Part shown: in pieces, positions 1 through 13,339 of the stretch | Position numbering within the stretch: the first letter of the stretch is position 1 | Layout of the letters: every line of letters starts with the position of its first letter | Source of the DNA: Cucumis sativus | Taxonomy: Eukaryota; Streptophyta; Magnoliopsida; Cucurbitales; Cucurbitaceae | DNA: 64,000 nucleotides | Reading direction: 5' to 3' | Assembly (NCBI RefSeq): GCF_000004075.3 | Contig: NC_026657.2 | Coordinates: forward strand, 2,232,001-2,296,000 | Position numbers and translations under genes: made by a program | Notes under the pieces: generated by a model | The model's input: only the letters and a program-made list of their open reading frames with translations | Databases searched by the model: none | What the model was told of the DNA's origin: nothing

Positions 1-1149
1 AATAAACTTTAAAATAAGAGTGAAGAAAAAAGAGAGACATAATTCTAATGAATACTGATTGGCAGCTAGCAACTCTAAAATAAGATTAGGTTTAATTCAC
101 TTTCTTTCTTTTGTATTAAAATAAAACCTCAGAGTGTCTTACCTAAACTCATATTTGCACTTTTATTAAAAGAAAATCAATCAGTTTTTAGAAGAATAAA
201 AATACTTTATAATGTGTTACGCCTACTTTTTATGTTGTTATAATATAATAAAATTAAACGATAAAGAAATCTTAGAGAGAAGAAACTGGATTTGTAAAAA
301 AAAATAAAATCTTACACACCGATATAGTACTTTATCACATATTTTCTTTGATGTTTAAGTCAGAGTGTGAATGCTAAAGAGTTTAAGAGTATAATTCAAG
401 TTATACCCATATGAAGCTTTAATATAATGTGTTTTTATAGAGATGATCAACTAACTTTGGTTGTTTCGATAGGATTTCGAGATAGTTTTAGGATAATTAT
501 ATAAGTTATATTAGACTAAGAGGGTGCCTTATTTCACATTTGACTAGGGTCAACGACCTTGACAACCTTGATTGATGTTGAACATTTTTTTGGTCTAGGT
601 TGATGCTTCGAGCATGTCCCATCAATTATTTATCGAATTCATTCGAGGGTGATATATTTGACTCAAGTCATGCTATATTCTTTACTTTGTTTACTTCTTT
701 TCTTATTTTACGTCAATTTATGCTTTGTAGTTCAAAATCATCCCCTAACAATATTAATGAATTTATTTAGAGATAGAGTTTCAAGTTTATAGTCTTATTA
801 GATATATAATTTAATAAACTTACATCTTAAAAATCAATTCAAATTTTATAAATTTGAAGTTATAATTTAGACACAAGTTTAAAAGTCTATTTAAGATAAA
901 ATTGAAAGTCTAAAAACACCCCTCTTGAAAAATTAGATACAAAATAGATATAAAACTTCTTATTGGACAAAGATATAATTTTATATTTTCCTTATAGGAC
1001 ATTGATGAAAAAAATAAAGGGTAACTTTTTTTTTTTTTTTTCTATTGAGAAATTTTGTAACGTTCTTTAAAATAATACTTTTGGTAGGTAGGAAGCAAAA
1101 GGAGTTGGATAAATTTAATTTGTCCAAATTCAAAAACTTTCGAATAGCA

Positions 1150-1245
1150 AAGTGAATCAAAATGCTTATAAAATATAGTGAAATTTTAAATCCATTTGTT
1201 TTTATTATAGATAAAATCGAAAATTTTACTATATTTTCAACGATG
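1150..1245. mobile_element. Short inverted-repeat element (MITE-like), copy 1
   Basis: The ends contain the inverted pair ATAAAATATAGTGAAATTTT and AAAATTTTACTATATTTT around an AT-rich core. Similar ends recur near 47200, 55436, 58100 and 63590, which suggests a dispersed short non-coding family. No target duplication could be fixed. Confidence 0.35.
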
Positions 1246-1829
1246 GTGTCATTTTACATTAGTTTTTCAAAAGTTACATAGGCCTTCTATTGTCTACAAT
1301 TTGAAACTAAGACTCTAGTGGTGTTATCAAAATGACTTAAAATAAAATTATCATGATAAATAAGAAAAGAAAATAGCATATATTTTGGTGAATAATAAAA
1401 TTGGATTTAAATATTATTTTATTCTGAACTTTATTTAACTTATTTTTATAACGTCATTTTTAATTTCTATACATTCAACTTTAGGTTTATTTTCGTCTCT
1501 ATATCTTTAAGAAAGTCATTTTGAACACTGTAATCTTAAAATCTCATTATTTGAATATCTATTTATGAGATCAAGTCCTTTTAGTGAGAGAAATGAAGGA
1601 AGGAACTAAATAAAGTGTAAGGAAACATGTAGTAAGATTTAGTTATTGAGTACAATAGATGGTTTGCGATATCTGAGTTAAGATAGGCATAGTCTTGAAA
1701 CAAAAATTTGCTGCCATATTTGAGCGAGTAAGATATTCTATTCAAGTAGAGTAATGATGTGACTTAGATGTCATGTAATGTCGTTCATATCAAACATTGC
1801 AAAATGTGTAATCAATAATATATTAAAAG

Positions 1830-1932
1830 TATATATATATATATATATTTTGGAAAGACATTGATAGAATCATCTCACCCTCTAGATATTAAAATTAGTA
1901 ATTTAAGAGAGAGAGAGAGAAGAAGAAGAAGA
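1830..1932. repeat. (TA)n and (GA)n/(GAA)n microsatellites
   Basis: About ten TA units at 1830-1849 and a GA tract running into GAA units at 1906-1932. These are simple sequence repeats likely to vary in length between individuals. Confidence 0.8.
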
Positions 1933-4900
1933 AAAAAAAATCTTCAATCAAAATCATGAATATAAATGTAGTTTTAGAAAATAGTTAGGAATGCATAAAA
2001 TCAAAGGGAAAACAATAATAATGGAATGGGTGGGTATAAATAAATGGACCATTCATGCTCCATAATATGCATCCTTTGGATTTTTCCCTCCTTAAATTTT
2101 AAATTTCTCATTTTATTCTTTTCTTATGGACCCATTTTATTTGTTTGTAGACAAATTAAGATTCTTCCTTTCTTTCCATACCACCAACTTTCTTTACCTT
2201 CTTATAAATCAAAAATCCTTTTTAAATACTTGTAATATTTCATAGGCATGAATGAATCAAAATCACACATTCACCCGAGATTGACTGTAAAGATATGAAG
2301 GTATAATTAATAAAGACTTAAGAAAATTATTACCTACAACAATTAGGTGTCAAATTCGAATTTTGAATTATGGGCTTGGGGTGTTTCAAAACATGATAGA
2401 ATGAAATTTGATACAATGATGTTCAAATACTAAGTGGATGGATATATAATGGTGTGGAACTATAGGGGTTTGATTGAACTACCCCTTTTACTTTAATTTC
2501 ATATTTATTGAATCACTTTAATTTGAAAGGAATTATATGTATAGGTTAACATATAAGAATAAATCAACTAATTTAGACATGTGCTCTTAATTTAACTCAC
2601 GTCCTCTTCGACCACATATCGACAACATTCTCTCAACTAATCCAATACCTTTCCCTAAAACTCAAACATTCACTACCTCTTCCTCAATCCAACCAACCAA
2701 GAGATCAAGTTAATTCTAGATCTGAATATCAACAATAAACAATTTACAACCTATCATCGCTTTAAAAGACACAACTCTACCTCCCTCAGAAAAATGCTAC
2801 CTCACCGTTGAATATATTGAGAAGTTTTTTTTAGGAGAGTACTCAAAAATATTGTTGATAAATTGGCATTGGTATATATGATCAACCAATATTGATAATG
2901 AAGAAACTATATTACATATTCTTAACTGAGTACATTCCATTCCAAGCCTCAATTCATTCGTTATAATTTAAAAATGCATTTTTGTTTTTAAAGTTTGAAG
3001 GTAACTAAAATTGCCTTACATAAGTAAACCAATCATATCTAAGACGGATTTATCTAATAAAATCTTTAACTATTTGATAAAGTGGATTTTTACTTAGGAT
3101 AGAAGTAAAAAATTTGCAATAAGCATTTGGGAAACTTTCCACTTTGGTTATTGTAAAAAAGGGTTTGAAATGATTCCATTTGGTGATTCATTTATTGTTG
3201 AAATATATACTCAAATTGTTTTTAGTGCAATAAGAGAGAATCAAAGCAAACAGCTGGAAATTTAATAGCAAATCTTATCTAGGGAAAGTCCATTCATAGT
3301 TCACAAGATAACATAGGGTTTAATAAAACAATTTTTTTTTTTTTTTTTGAAAAAAGCCCTCTTTTCAAAACCAAACCCTTTTAACTTTTATTTGTGAAAT
3401 TGATGTTTCCCCCACTTTTTCTTTCTTTCTTATTTTAAATTAATACATTTAAGATAGCAAAGATTTCAAACATTAGAAGTTTAAAAAAGGATAGCATTCA
3501 TGTCTCCATTAGTTAATTACTTGAGTTATACTCTTATTACTGATGGTCTCTTTATTTTGTTCTTTTTTAGTTTCACTATTTATTGTAGGAATTTTTTGAT
3601 ATGTTGACGATTTGTTCCTATCGATACAATGAAATATATTGACAAATCTAATTTTTGCCAACTCATTTATTATGTAATTTGGACATATTCTCATTTTTGT
3701 TGATGACAATATGTGCATGACAAGAACATTGAGTTTAGTGGCAACTTGCATCATATTGAATGAGTTAGGTTTAGATTGACAATAATTACCGTTTTAGCTA
3801 ATTATTTCTTTATATACACGTAAGGATTTCATAAATACTTTATATACTTCTCTCATATACACGATCCAACGTATATCTATTTTAAACTAAACAACCTATT
3901 TATAATGCACATTTCTTCGTTCGAAACTAAATGAACAAAAATAATTTGACATTTTATGATTTTTAGTGGATTGAAAGGAGTTACGTTTAATTTACCTATA
4001 TCTTATATCTTTAAAAAGAAGAAGAACACATCTTCAAACGTTGATATCTTAATTGTTTAGAAATTGACGTATATTATCGTATTCTATCTTATATGTATTT
4101 TGGAAGTGTTTCTTTACCTATTACCCAATTTAATTAAGATAAAGAAGAAAGGTTAAATTATAGTTTTATTCTCTCCATATAGTTTGGTTGTTTATATCTT
4201 ACCCTTTTATATTATATAATATTTAGTTTCCTTGTTCAAGTACATAGCTACTGCTTTTTTTTTATAAAGAAACTAAATGGTAAAAAAATCAAAATACGAA
4301 ATTAATCAAGAGAAAGATTATGAAATAACATGTTATTATTTGATCTTATCAAAATTAATATTAAACCCTAAGAATTAAATAAATATGTATATTCAATATT
4401 CAAAATTGATGCTCTTTATAACTAAACAATAATAACAATTTGAGAAAAATAAGTAGCAAACAGACAAATTTGGGTTCTGTTCTACAATCAATAAATCAAC
4501 TGTCATAATAAATTACAAAATAAATAAATTAATAAATACATGCATAAATAAATATTTTAATAAACCAAATGGCATTTTCTCCATTTTCTCCTCTCAAATT
4601 ATAACACTCTTTTTTACTCCTTTTTTTCCTTATAAATGTATTTTATGATTTATTACCTTATTTTCTAATGTCTAAATTTATTTTTCTATTTTTCAGTCAA
4701 TTTTAAAATTAGCTATTCCTATTAGTTTAGGATTAACTTTAAAAAAGAGTTGTATTTAATATTTTTTTATAATTTTTTAAAAAATATTTACATTGTGTTT
4801 TTAAAATAATGGAAAATTGTCATTGATGAAAAAATAAATAAATGGATAAATAAAATTATTTACAAAATATAGAAGAAAAAAAAACTTTGTAGTAGATTGA

Positions 4901-6193
4901 TTTTGCTATATTTTATTCATAATTGTAGTATTTTTCTATTTTAAAAAATAATCCATATAATTGGTATTATTGTTGTTTTTATTTTCTCAATTTACATAAA
5001 AAAAATTCTATCTAAACTAACCTAATTATAAAGATTAGTTTGATATTTGATTTTAGAAACTTGAATTTAAAATATAGGATAATTATATGTATAACACAAA
5101 AAACATATATAATAAAATATTAAAATAAATGGTAAAATGTTGGATAAATTTGGTTATATTTTAAAAATAGTTTCAATATTTTGTTATCTTTTAGACCGTT
5201 GCTTTAATATATATATATATATTCACATTTGATCAACCATTTCTTTTATAAAAAAATTTATTGGGTAGAAAATCAAACCATAGCGGTTTTTGATGGTATT
5301 AATATCTATTAAATTTTCATCATATTGACATTAAATTTTCATTTGTAATACTTATATTACATGTAGAACTCATAATTTAATAATTTTGAAACGAGTCGTT
5401 TATTTTAGTTGCATTTAAGTGTTTTCTACTGTAAATATCAAACAAATTGGATTAACAACCATAAATTATCAAACATATATTTCGAAGTTAACATATGAAC
5501 AAGATCAAATTACAAAAGAGAAAAAAAAAACATAAATTGTGAGGATAATTTTAATTATATCTCTAATTCGAAAATTTAAAGTTTTATTTCAAACAAATAT
5601 GGTAGTTAAATTATTTTAGATGAAAAAAAATGGTATTAGAATCATGGTTAGAAAAATAAGCATAAACAAAAGAACAAAACTTTGAAATCAAACAAATTAT
5701 GCACAAGTATGATTTATAGATGTGGCGTATTTTCATTTTTTTATATGTGTATTTAAATTTGTTCATATAAACAAATAATGTTTTTACGTCCATGAACGTA
5801 TTGATAAAACTTCACAGAGATTAGTTTGAAAAACCAATGGAAACAAACTCATAGTTTGGGAATATATTTTATAATTTAAACCTACAAAGAACTAAAAAGA
5901 TTTATTAAACAAATAAGCTTTTAAAATATGAACCAAACTTTTAAATTTTTTTAAGGAAAACTAAGCTTATAATTTAAGAAGATAAGGAAAGAAGAAAGAA
6001 GAAAGAAGAAAGAGGGTGTAGTTGTAATGGTCACCACTTTTGAAACCCATACAAAAACCCCATCTTTCTCGTATTCTAACCAGAACCTTCTTCTTCTTCT
6101 TCTATTCTCAATCCCCATTTCTTTAAATTCCCCAGTTTCTATCTCTAAATTCATTTCAAAAACCCCAATTTCTCTATCTAAAGTACTCCATTA

Positions 6194-7636
6194 ATGGCGG
6201 TTTCCCCTGTTTTCATCTTCCTCCTTTGTTTTCTCCTCTCCTCCCCTGTTTTCTCCTCACAAATTTTCCTTCTGCCTCTCTCCCATTCCTTATCATCCTC
6301 AATCTCCGATTTCAACAACACCCACAATCTTCTCAAATCCACTGCCACCCGCTCCTCCGCCCGATTCCACCGCCACCGCCATAACCACCTCTCTCTGCCC
6401 CTCTCCCCTGGCGGCGATTACACTCTCTCCTTCAACCTCGGCTCTGAGTCTCACAAAATTTCCCTCTATATGGACACTGGCAGCGACCTCGTTTGGTTCC
6501 CTTGTTCCCCGTTTGAGTGTATTCTTTGTGAAGGTAAACCAAAAATTCAATCCCCTTTGCCCAAAATCGCAAATAACAAATCAGTTTCCTGCAGCGCCGC
6601 CGCCTGCTCCGCCGCTCACGGTGGCTCCCTCTCCGCTTCCCACCTCTGTGCAATTTCTCGATGTCCACTTGAATCCATTGAAATTTCTGAGTGCTCCTCT
6701 TTTTCCTGTCCTCCGTTTTATTATGCTTATGGCGATGGGAGTTTGGTTGCTCGGCTTTATAGAGATAGCCTCAGCTTGCCAACGCCGGCGCCATCTCCGC
6801 CTATTAATGTTCGGAATTTTACTTTTGGATGTGCCCACACGACGCTTGGCGAGCCGGTTGGGGTTGCCGGATTCGGCCGGGGGGTGTTGTCAATGCCCAG
6901 TCAACTCGCTACTTTCTCCCCTCAACTCGGGAACCGGTTTTCTTATTGTTTGGTTTCTCACTCGTTTGCGGCAGACCGAGTTCGCCGCCCGAGTCCACTG
7001 ATTCTCGGGCGGTACTACACCGGGGAGACGGAGTTCATTTACACTTCCTTGCTTGAGAATCCAAAACATCCTTACTTTTACTCTGTTGGGTTGGCCGGAA
7101 TATCAGTTGGGAATATAAGGATTCCAGCGCCGGAGTTTCTGACAAAAGTGGATGAGGGTGGGAGTGGCGGCGTTGTGGTGGATTCCGGCACTACTTTTAC
7201 TATGCTCCCGGCAGGTTTGTATGAATCGGTGGTGGCCGAGTTCGAAAACCGTACCGGAAAGGTTGCAAACCGGGCGAGACGGATTGAAGAAAATACCGGG
7301 TTGAGCCCTTGCTATTACTACGAGAACTCAGTTGGGGTGCCACGTGTCGTGCTACATTTTGTTGGGGAAAAATCCAATGTGGTGCTTCCTAGGAAGAACT
7401 ATTTCTACGAGTTTTTGGACGGTGGAGATGGGGTGGTGGGGAGGAAGAGAAAAGTTGGATGTTTGATGTTGATGAACGGTGGAGATGAGGCTGAGCTGGC
7501 AGGTGGGCCTGGTGCGACGCTTGGGAACTACCAACAACAAGGTTTTGAGGTGGTTTATGATTTGGAAAAGAACCGGGTTGGATTCGCTCGGCGGCAATGC
7601 TCCACTCTATGGGACAATTTGAACCGGAGTAAGTGA
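6194..7636 (+). CDS. Secreted aspartyl protease, plant nepenthesin-like (A1) family
   Basis: This is a single-exon gene for a 480-aa pepsin-type aspartic protease. Residues 1-21 form a hydrophobic signal peptide, and a basic His/Arg-rich stretch (55-65) may belong to a short propeptide. The first catalytic motif is DTGSD at 94-98, the flap region YAYGDGS at 177-183, and the second catalytic motif DSGTT at 330-334. Cysteines at 104, 109, 112, 133, 138, 152, 157, 167 and 172 fit the Cys-rich insertion of nepenthesin-like enzymes, and there is no plant-specific saposin-like insert. SLYMDTGSDLVWFPC resembles the probable aspartyl protease At4g16563 group; that is from memory. The protein probably acts in the apoplast or secretory path. 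The start is the first ATG after a CT-rich leader, directly before the signal peptide. The coding region is visibly much richer in G+C than its flanks. The substrate cannot be read from sequence. Confidence 0.93.
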   Translation: MAVSPVFIFLLCFLLSSPVFSSQIFLLPLSHSLSSSISDFNNTHNLLKSTATRSSARFHRHRHNHLSLPLSPGGDYTLSFNLGSESHKISLYMDTGSDLVWFPCSPFECILCEGKPKIQSPLPKIANNKSVSCSAAACSAAHGGSLSASHLCAISRCPLESIEISECSSFSCPPFYYAYGDGSLVARLYRDSLSLPTPAPSPPINVRNFTFGCAHTTLGEPVGVAGFGRGVLSMPSQLATFSPQLGNRFSYCLVSHSFAADRVRRPSPLILGRYYTGETEFIYTSLLENPKHPYFYSVGLAGISVGNIRIPAPEFLTKVDEGGSGGVVVDSGTTFTMLPAGLYESVVAEFENRTGKVANRARRIEENTGLSPCYYYENSVGVPRVVLHFVGEKSNVVLPRKNYFYEFLDGGDGVVGRKRKVGCLMLMNGGDEAELAGGPGATLGNYQQQGFEVVYDLEKNRVGFARRQCSTLWDNLNRSK

Positions 7637-8542
7637 AAGTGTGAACCCGGTTGAGGAAGTGAGAGTTGATCTTTGACATTGTGAGTATTGTCAACGGTGA
7701 AGGGTATGAGGGTAAATAAGGTAATTTTAGGTTTCAAGGGTTTATTTATTTATTTTATTCTATTTTTTGTTGTAAATTCCTTGGGCACTTCACTTCTTGC
7801 TTTAATCTTATTTTTACTTGAAATTTGTATATTAAAAGTGTTCAAAAAAAAAAAATGTATAGCTCAAATTTTATTGCATGAAGCAAGGAATGAAGTGGTT
7901 GCTTTTATCAAGTTAAGAATAAAATAGGGGCAATAAATTAAGGATGTTAAAAAACAAATCATAAATCAAATTTACTTGTAAAACTTTTATTGGAAAATTA
8001 AAGTCCATTGAAATACAGAATCATCCAAAAACATCCTTTTCTATGATGAAAATTTCAAATTGTTCTCCTCCTAAATTTAGAGAAATTTTTTTTTCATAAA
8101 AAAATTTATAAATATAGCAAAATTTTTTTTTATAGTAATACTATCCATATTTATTAACACAAGTATTTATAAATATTTGAATTTAATATTTACTTTTGCA
8201 AAACATGCTTTTAAATATGCAGTGAAAGTTGAAATTGTAGCCTAAAAAAATTTAAACAGATGTATGAATTACACAAGCCTTAATCTTCAATTAATTTATT
8301 TAAAATTCGGGTATTTATTTATTTGTAGAGTGTGAAGTGAGATTATGAGATAGAGTAAAATGGAAGAAGTGAAAAAAAAAAGATGTGAAAATGGGAAGAG
8401 TGAAAAAAGAGAATTAGTTTAGACGTAGAAGAGAAAAGGAAAGAAAAGAAAAAAGTGTAATTACGTAAGAGTAGAAAAAAGGTGTCAGTAAAGTGAGTGG
8501 AACTCGGAGGGGCGAGTGGTTGGGGTACAGCTGTATATGACT

Positions 8543-8568
8543 CGGAGGAGGAGGAGGAGGAGGAGGAG
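8543..8568 (+). repeat. (GGA)n microsatellite
   Basis: About eight GGA units in a locally G-rich patch (8500-8570) inside AT-rich intergenic DNA. The patch looks promoter- or leader-like, but no coding region follows on either strand. Confidence 0.75.
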
Positions 8569-9189
8569 ACGTATTGAAACTTAGAAACGCAAAATCCTAT
8601 CCAACTTCACCTCACCAACCCTTCATTTGATAAAGAATTGTGTTTATTTAGAATGGTTTTTTTGTTTTAAATTGATAAATTAATTAATTTAATATATAGA
8701 GAGAATGGCCTTTGTAAAATTAAAAAAGAAAAGAAAAGAAAAGAATTCATGTAAGAATATATGGGAATAATAATGGGAAAGAGTAAAAATGTTACTTAGA
8801 GGAAGTGGATGTGTTGTTTGTTGAGCTTGTCCTTTGTCTCCCAAACCATACCACCTTTTTCATGCCATTAATGTTTCATATTTTAGGGAAATCAACACTT
8901 TCTTGCTTTATTTTAGGTAAAAGCCCCAAGTGGGTGGAAGGACTTTCCCCTAAATTTTGAATTTTAAACTTTTGTACATATATTGTCTTTTCACCTTTAA
9001 TTTCATTTTTGTTTCTTATATTTATATATATATTTCTAGAATTGATATATAAAATATTCCTTTCCCATATCTCAAATCTTTTTTATGCATCTCTAATATT
9101 TACTAAAATATTAAAAAAATAAATATCATTTTAGATTTAGGGAGAATTACATTTTAGTATAATTAAATCGATATTCGTTTAACATTATT

Positions 9190-9400
9190 TAACTGATAAA
9201 TATGTCGAGGGACGTTTGCAAAAATAGCAAAAATAATTCATGTCATTACATTTTCTAAATTAAAAAGATGACAAATTCAAAAACAGTCAGTCTTTTGATA
9301 TATCTAATTATTTTTCATATTTATCATATTTATAATATACAAAAGAAAAAGATGTTATGAACTGTTTTTTTTAAATTGTATGTAATTTCTGTTTTTATAT
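9190..9400. repeat. Dispersed AT-rich repeat, related to 46860-47060
   Basis: This shares ordered blocks with 46860-47060: ACATTTTCTAAATT-like, then a TATCTCTAATTA-like block, then TCATATTTGTAATA, then a GAACTGTTTTTTTT-like end. The order and spacing suggest one repeat family; the type is unknown. Confidence 0.35.
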
Positions 9401-12400
9401 GGTTTCCATTAAATAAGAAAAAAATATTTTTTGTGAATATTATTATTTTTTCTAAAACGATAAATGTAACTTTTTATAAGTGGATTATAGATTACAAAAC
9501 ATAGATAAAAAATTAACTTTATAATATATCAATATATTTAAATAAGTTTCTATTACCTAAATGTTGGGATTCATTATTTATGTTTTATTAAAAAAATAAA
9601 ACCTCATTCCCAAATATGAAGTTTCCCAAGAAAATCTCTAAAGCTAGATTTGATGGCTACTTAGTGTAGGAATTTGGTTAATATTCTTAAATATTTCCTT
9701 TGTCTAGCAAACAAAATTCATTTTTAAAATGAAAATTTGAATAAATTATACAAAATATCCTATCCTATGTAATTGTTTAATTTTCAATTTTGTCTTTTTA
9801 ACAATTTTTTTTAGAGTATTACACTTGAATTATCCCATTTTAATTTATTACATTTTAATAAATCTTAAAATTAATTCATGCAATTATATTTTTCTTTTCA
9901 TAATTTTCCTTTTAAGAAAAATCTTCATGAGTACATATTCTTTTATATATAGTCAAAATATATTGAGGTAGTGTTTTTACATGAAAACTTTTTTTTGGTT
10001 GTTATTAAACTAAAATCCAGAAAAAAATTAGTTTTAAGTTACTAAACAACTTGTGCGTAGTAATTATATCTACTAATTAAAATGAATAAAGATTTTTAGT
10101 AGTTGAAGGTTCAAATTCTCACCGATTAAAAAACTCAAATCATTCATCATTATTGATTTTATAAACTTTGAACTTAGCTATTAGACCAAATGGATTGTTT
10201 ATGCACATGTAATGTTCAGTGCTAAATAATTAAATGATTAATTTTTTTAAGAGATTTAATTCAATGTTGATCTTTATAAAAAAATTTGAGTATGCAAAAG
10301 AGAGTGATACAATCTCAATAACTAATTAAGATGTTATGATTCAGTTCATCTACGAGTTTTTTTGACACCTAAATATTGTAAGATGAGATGAATTGTGTTG
10401 TCAAATTAATCGAGGTACACGTAAGCTAATCCGATTATTCACGGATATAAAAATTGCATTTGTTATGGATTTAGTTTCTTGCATTTCATAAACAACTTAA
10501 ACATAAATTGTTAGTTCTATAATAGTCTCTTGTTATTGTTATTATTATTTATGGGTATGGTATGACAAAGTTACCATTCATTCCGATTGTCTATCATATA
10601 TCATATCGATTTATTTACTAGACAAAAATAAATAAATGTATTGACTTAAAAGTTAAAGATTAATCTTTTAAAATTTTTGGCTTTATATATTTTAATTTCT
10701 TCGAAGTCTAAGCTCTAAAGTCAAGTACTCGGTTTCTTTAAGACACACTAGTAATGTCGCAACCTAAAATTAAAATTTTAAGCCTACGTTTAATGTAGCT
10801 GCTAAAATCCAATGTTGAACCTTTTGGGGTGGATTGGACTTCTTCAACGTCTCCTTTGATCTTTACTATTACTTGGTTTTTGTCCATGTAATTAACTTGA
10901 CCTTCAACTCACTTCTATTTGGTCTCGTCTAAAGATACTTGTGTGAGAAAGAGATTTTCATCATAATATAGTGCCAAACGTACTGCATAACGATGCTTAA
11001 AGTTAAACTTACAATAATTGTATAGAAATTGTAAACAATTATATAAATTTGAAAGAGTAATTACAACTACCACAATAGTTCATAAGTGAGCTTTAGAGTG
11101 TAACCTATATCTAAACAAATATCAAATCTCTAACTATATGTTAATTGGATTGTACTTAGTTTAAGCTAGGAATAAAGAGTTTGATAATTAAGAGAATGAG
11201 AATGCATTGAATGAGAAATATATAAAATATATAATAAGAGGAGTGATTAAGATGTGACACAATTAAAAGAGTTTTGTTATGACATTGAGAGAAAGTTGAC
11301 TTCATATACACTTTGGATTGTGTGGAAGCTAATGCATGCATGACACCTAATCTACCGATGTGACCATATCATTACCATCAATGTGTTCAATAACTCCACT
11401 TTTTCAAATTTTATTTTATTTTCAATGTTGGTTTTTCATTAATAATAGTAATAATAAACAAATTATTTACCCTTTAAAAACAATTCATTAAAATACCAAA
11501 ATTCATCATGCTTCATTTTATATGAAACCGATTTTAAAATATAGTTTATTTATTGTTTGATTTTTTAATTGTAGTACATTATTTTGTTATTATAAGAGCT
11601 TTTTCACAAATAGAAAAGTAATTAAACTATTTACATTCCATCCAACTACTGAAAAATAAAATTAATTATTTTTTGATAGAAGGTAAATATTTTGTCAAAT
11701 ATTATATTTTTTTATTAAAAAATAACTTATTATTAAATATTATATAAAATTTTAAATTTATTATGGTGTTTACTATTTTTTATTATAGTTCGTTTTACCT
11801 ACTCATTAACTCAAAATAAACTATTATAACCAATTTAATATATGTTCGAGCGGTTCATAGGTTGTTTAATAAACCAACTTAACTCAAGTTGGTTTAATTC
11901 ACCAATTTCATTAGTCAAAGTTTAATAATAACTCAATTTCACAAATTTTACTAGTGCTCACATTTACGGATTAATTTTATCCTATTTCTTTATCTTCCTC
12001 CAATATTTCTAATGACTCTAACTGCTCGTTGACCATAATCACGTTGATGACATGCTCTAATAATTAGCACGTAAAGATGACCAACTTTGAAGTTCAACTC
12101 AAATATCAACCATTGTCAGCGCAACTATTGTCATCTCACTTTAAAGATCAATTAGAATTTAAATAAGCCACAACCAAAGTTTTATTTTTATTATTTGACG
12201 TTCTTTTTAGAATAGTTTGTGATAAGAAAATTCAAATCACATACATTTTAAGACGATCTTGGACAACTTAGCTATATTTAGTTAGATATTTATTATTTTG
12301 ATATTGTTTGTGAATGAATGTTTGAAATTGAAATGAGAATTACTGAAATAACATTTCCAAATACTTTAATTTAATTTAAAATAAAAATACATTAAATAAA

Positions 12401-12963
12401 ATATATAATATTATTTTTGTTTTTTTTTCTCTTACATGTTATTTGAAAATGCTCATGTTTTTTCAATACTAAAACCATTTAAACTACATCACTCTCCATC
12501 CCTAACACATACCATATGCCAATTTAGTTATATTCGATTTGGCTCAAAATATTCCTATTAATCGTCATTGTATTTACTATAAGTCATATAAGACAAAAAT
12601 GTGCACGTCAATCGTTATATGTTTTGTTAGACATAATTGATAAAGTTTAGAGACTAAAAACCTTCATTTGTTTTTATCAAATAAATATATAATATTTAAA
12701 ACCAACATATTTAATAAAAATGACATTATCATATACTTTCTTTATTTTTACGGTAAATTAAAATTTTAGAAATAAGTTTTTATTTATTTACGTAGAAGAC
12801 TTTATTCAATAAGTTCCTATAAATTTTTAAAGTGTTTAATAATGTTGTCAAAACTTTAAATTTTCTATCCAATAATAGATGTTAATATATTTAATTTGAA
12901 TTTTTAAGATAAGTTCTCCATTTTTGGAAAAATTACTGCTTAACTCAACTGATATTTCCGTGT

Positions 12964-12983
12964 ACTTTTCACGAGTGAAAAGT
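12964..12983. promoter_or_regulatory. Perfect 20-bp inverted repeat upstream of the SEC14-like gene
   Basis: ACTTTTCAC and GTGAAAAGT flank a GA dinucleotide, about 360 bp before the start codon. Each arm contains an AAAG core, the minimal site of DOF factors. A role in regulation is inferred from position only. Confidence 0.3.
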
Positions 12984-13086
12984 GAAACTAACAAATTTGT
13001 GGTTTAAATATGTAAAAAAAAAAGAAAAAAAAAAGAGAAAAGGGAGAGAAAGAGGTGCTCACTATCGGGCCTAGAAGGAAGAAGAA

Positions 13087-13100
13087 AGCCCATTGGGCCT
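13087..13100 (+). promoter_or_regulatory. Paired site II (TGGGCC/GCCCA) elements
   Basis: AGCCCATTGGGCCT is a head-to-head pair of TGGGCY motifs, about 245 bp before the start codon, with a further GGGCC at 13067-13071. Site II elements of this kind bind TCP factors and are common in promoters of growth-associated plant genes, so they probably belong to the SEC14-like gene. Confidence 0.5.
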
Positions 13101-13339
13101 CAAACATGGGAAATGAATTTGATTTGGTTCTATTGCTTGGTGCTCAAAATATTCCAAAAATGTATCACAAGTCAAGCATTTCATCGTCTTCATGGAGCCA
13201 CTTTTTTTCTCAATATTTAAACCCATTTCTATTCTTCTAAAAAATATCCATTCCATTTGAGGCCTTTTGAAAATTCCTTAAATCTCGATTTTCTCTTTTT
13301 ATATTCACATTCTTAGAGCACTACATTACTCAATTCGAA

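Larger units (their letters stand above)
1..5950. other. Intergenic, AT-rich, no gene seen
   Basis: No reading frame here looks coding on either strand; the few open frames of 60-80 codons have low-complexity, AT-driven composition. The stretch holds A/T runs, a (TA)n tract near 1830-1849, a GA/GAA tract near 1906-1932, poly-T near 3330-3348, and a short inverted-repeat element near 1150-1245. About 510-660 is less AT-rich and may be an old transposon fragment, which I could not assign. A TATAAATA sequence near 2034 has no supported gene after it. Confidence 0.6.
7940..12930. other. Intergenic, AT-rich, repeats and possible relics
   Basis: No supported gene. It contains a (GGA)n tract at 8543-8568, an AT-rich dispersed-repeat segment at about 9190-9400 related to one at 46860-47060, and a possible tRNA-derived SINE tail with a B-box-like GGTTCAAATTC near 10110. 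An open minus-strand stretch at 10738-10908 is treated in the findings. The rest is A/T-rich DNA with no visible structure. Confidence 0.55.

Noticed and set aside
2044..2235. 63-codon frame after a TATAAATA sequence
   Set aside because: The ATG is only about 10 bp from the TATA-like box, too close for a transcript to include it, and the composition is low-complexity.
3509..3754. 81-codon minus-strand frame
   Set aside because: AT-driven composition, no family motif, no promoter or splice context.
6299..7694. Several open frames overlapping the aspartic protease on both strands
   Set aside because: They are by-products of the GC-richer protease coding sequence; none has a domain or its own signals.
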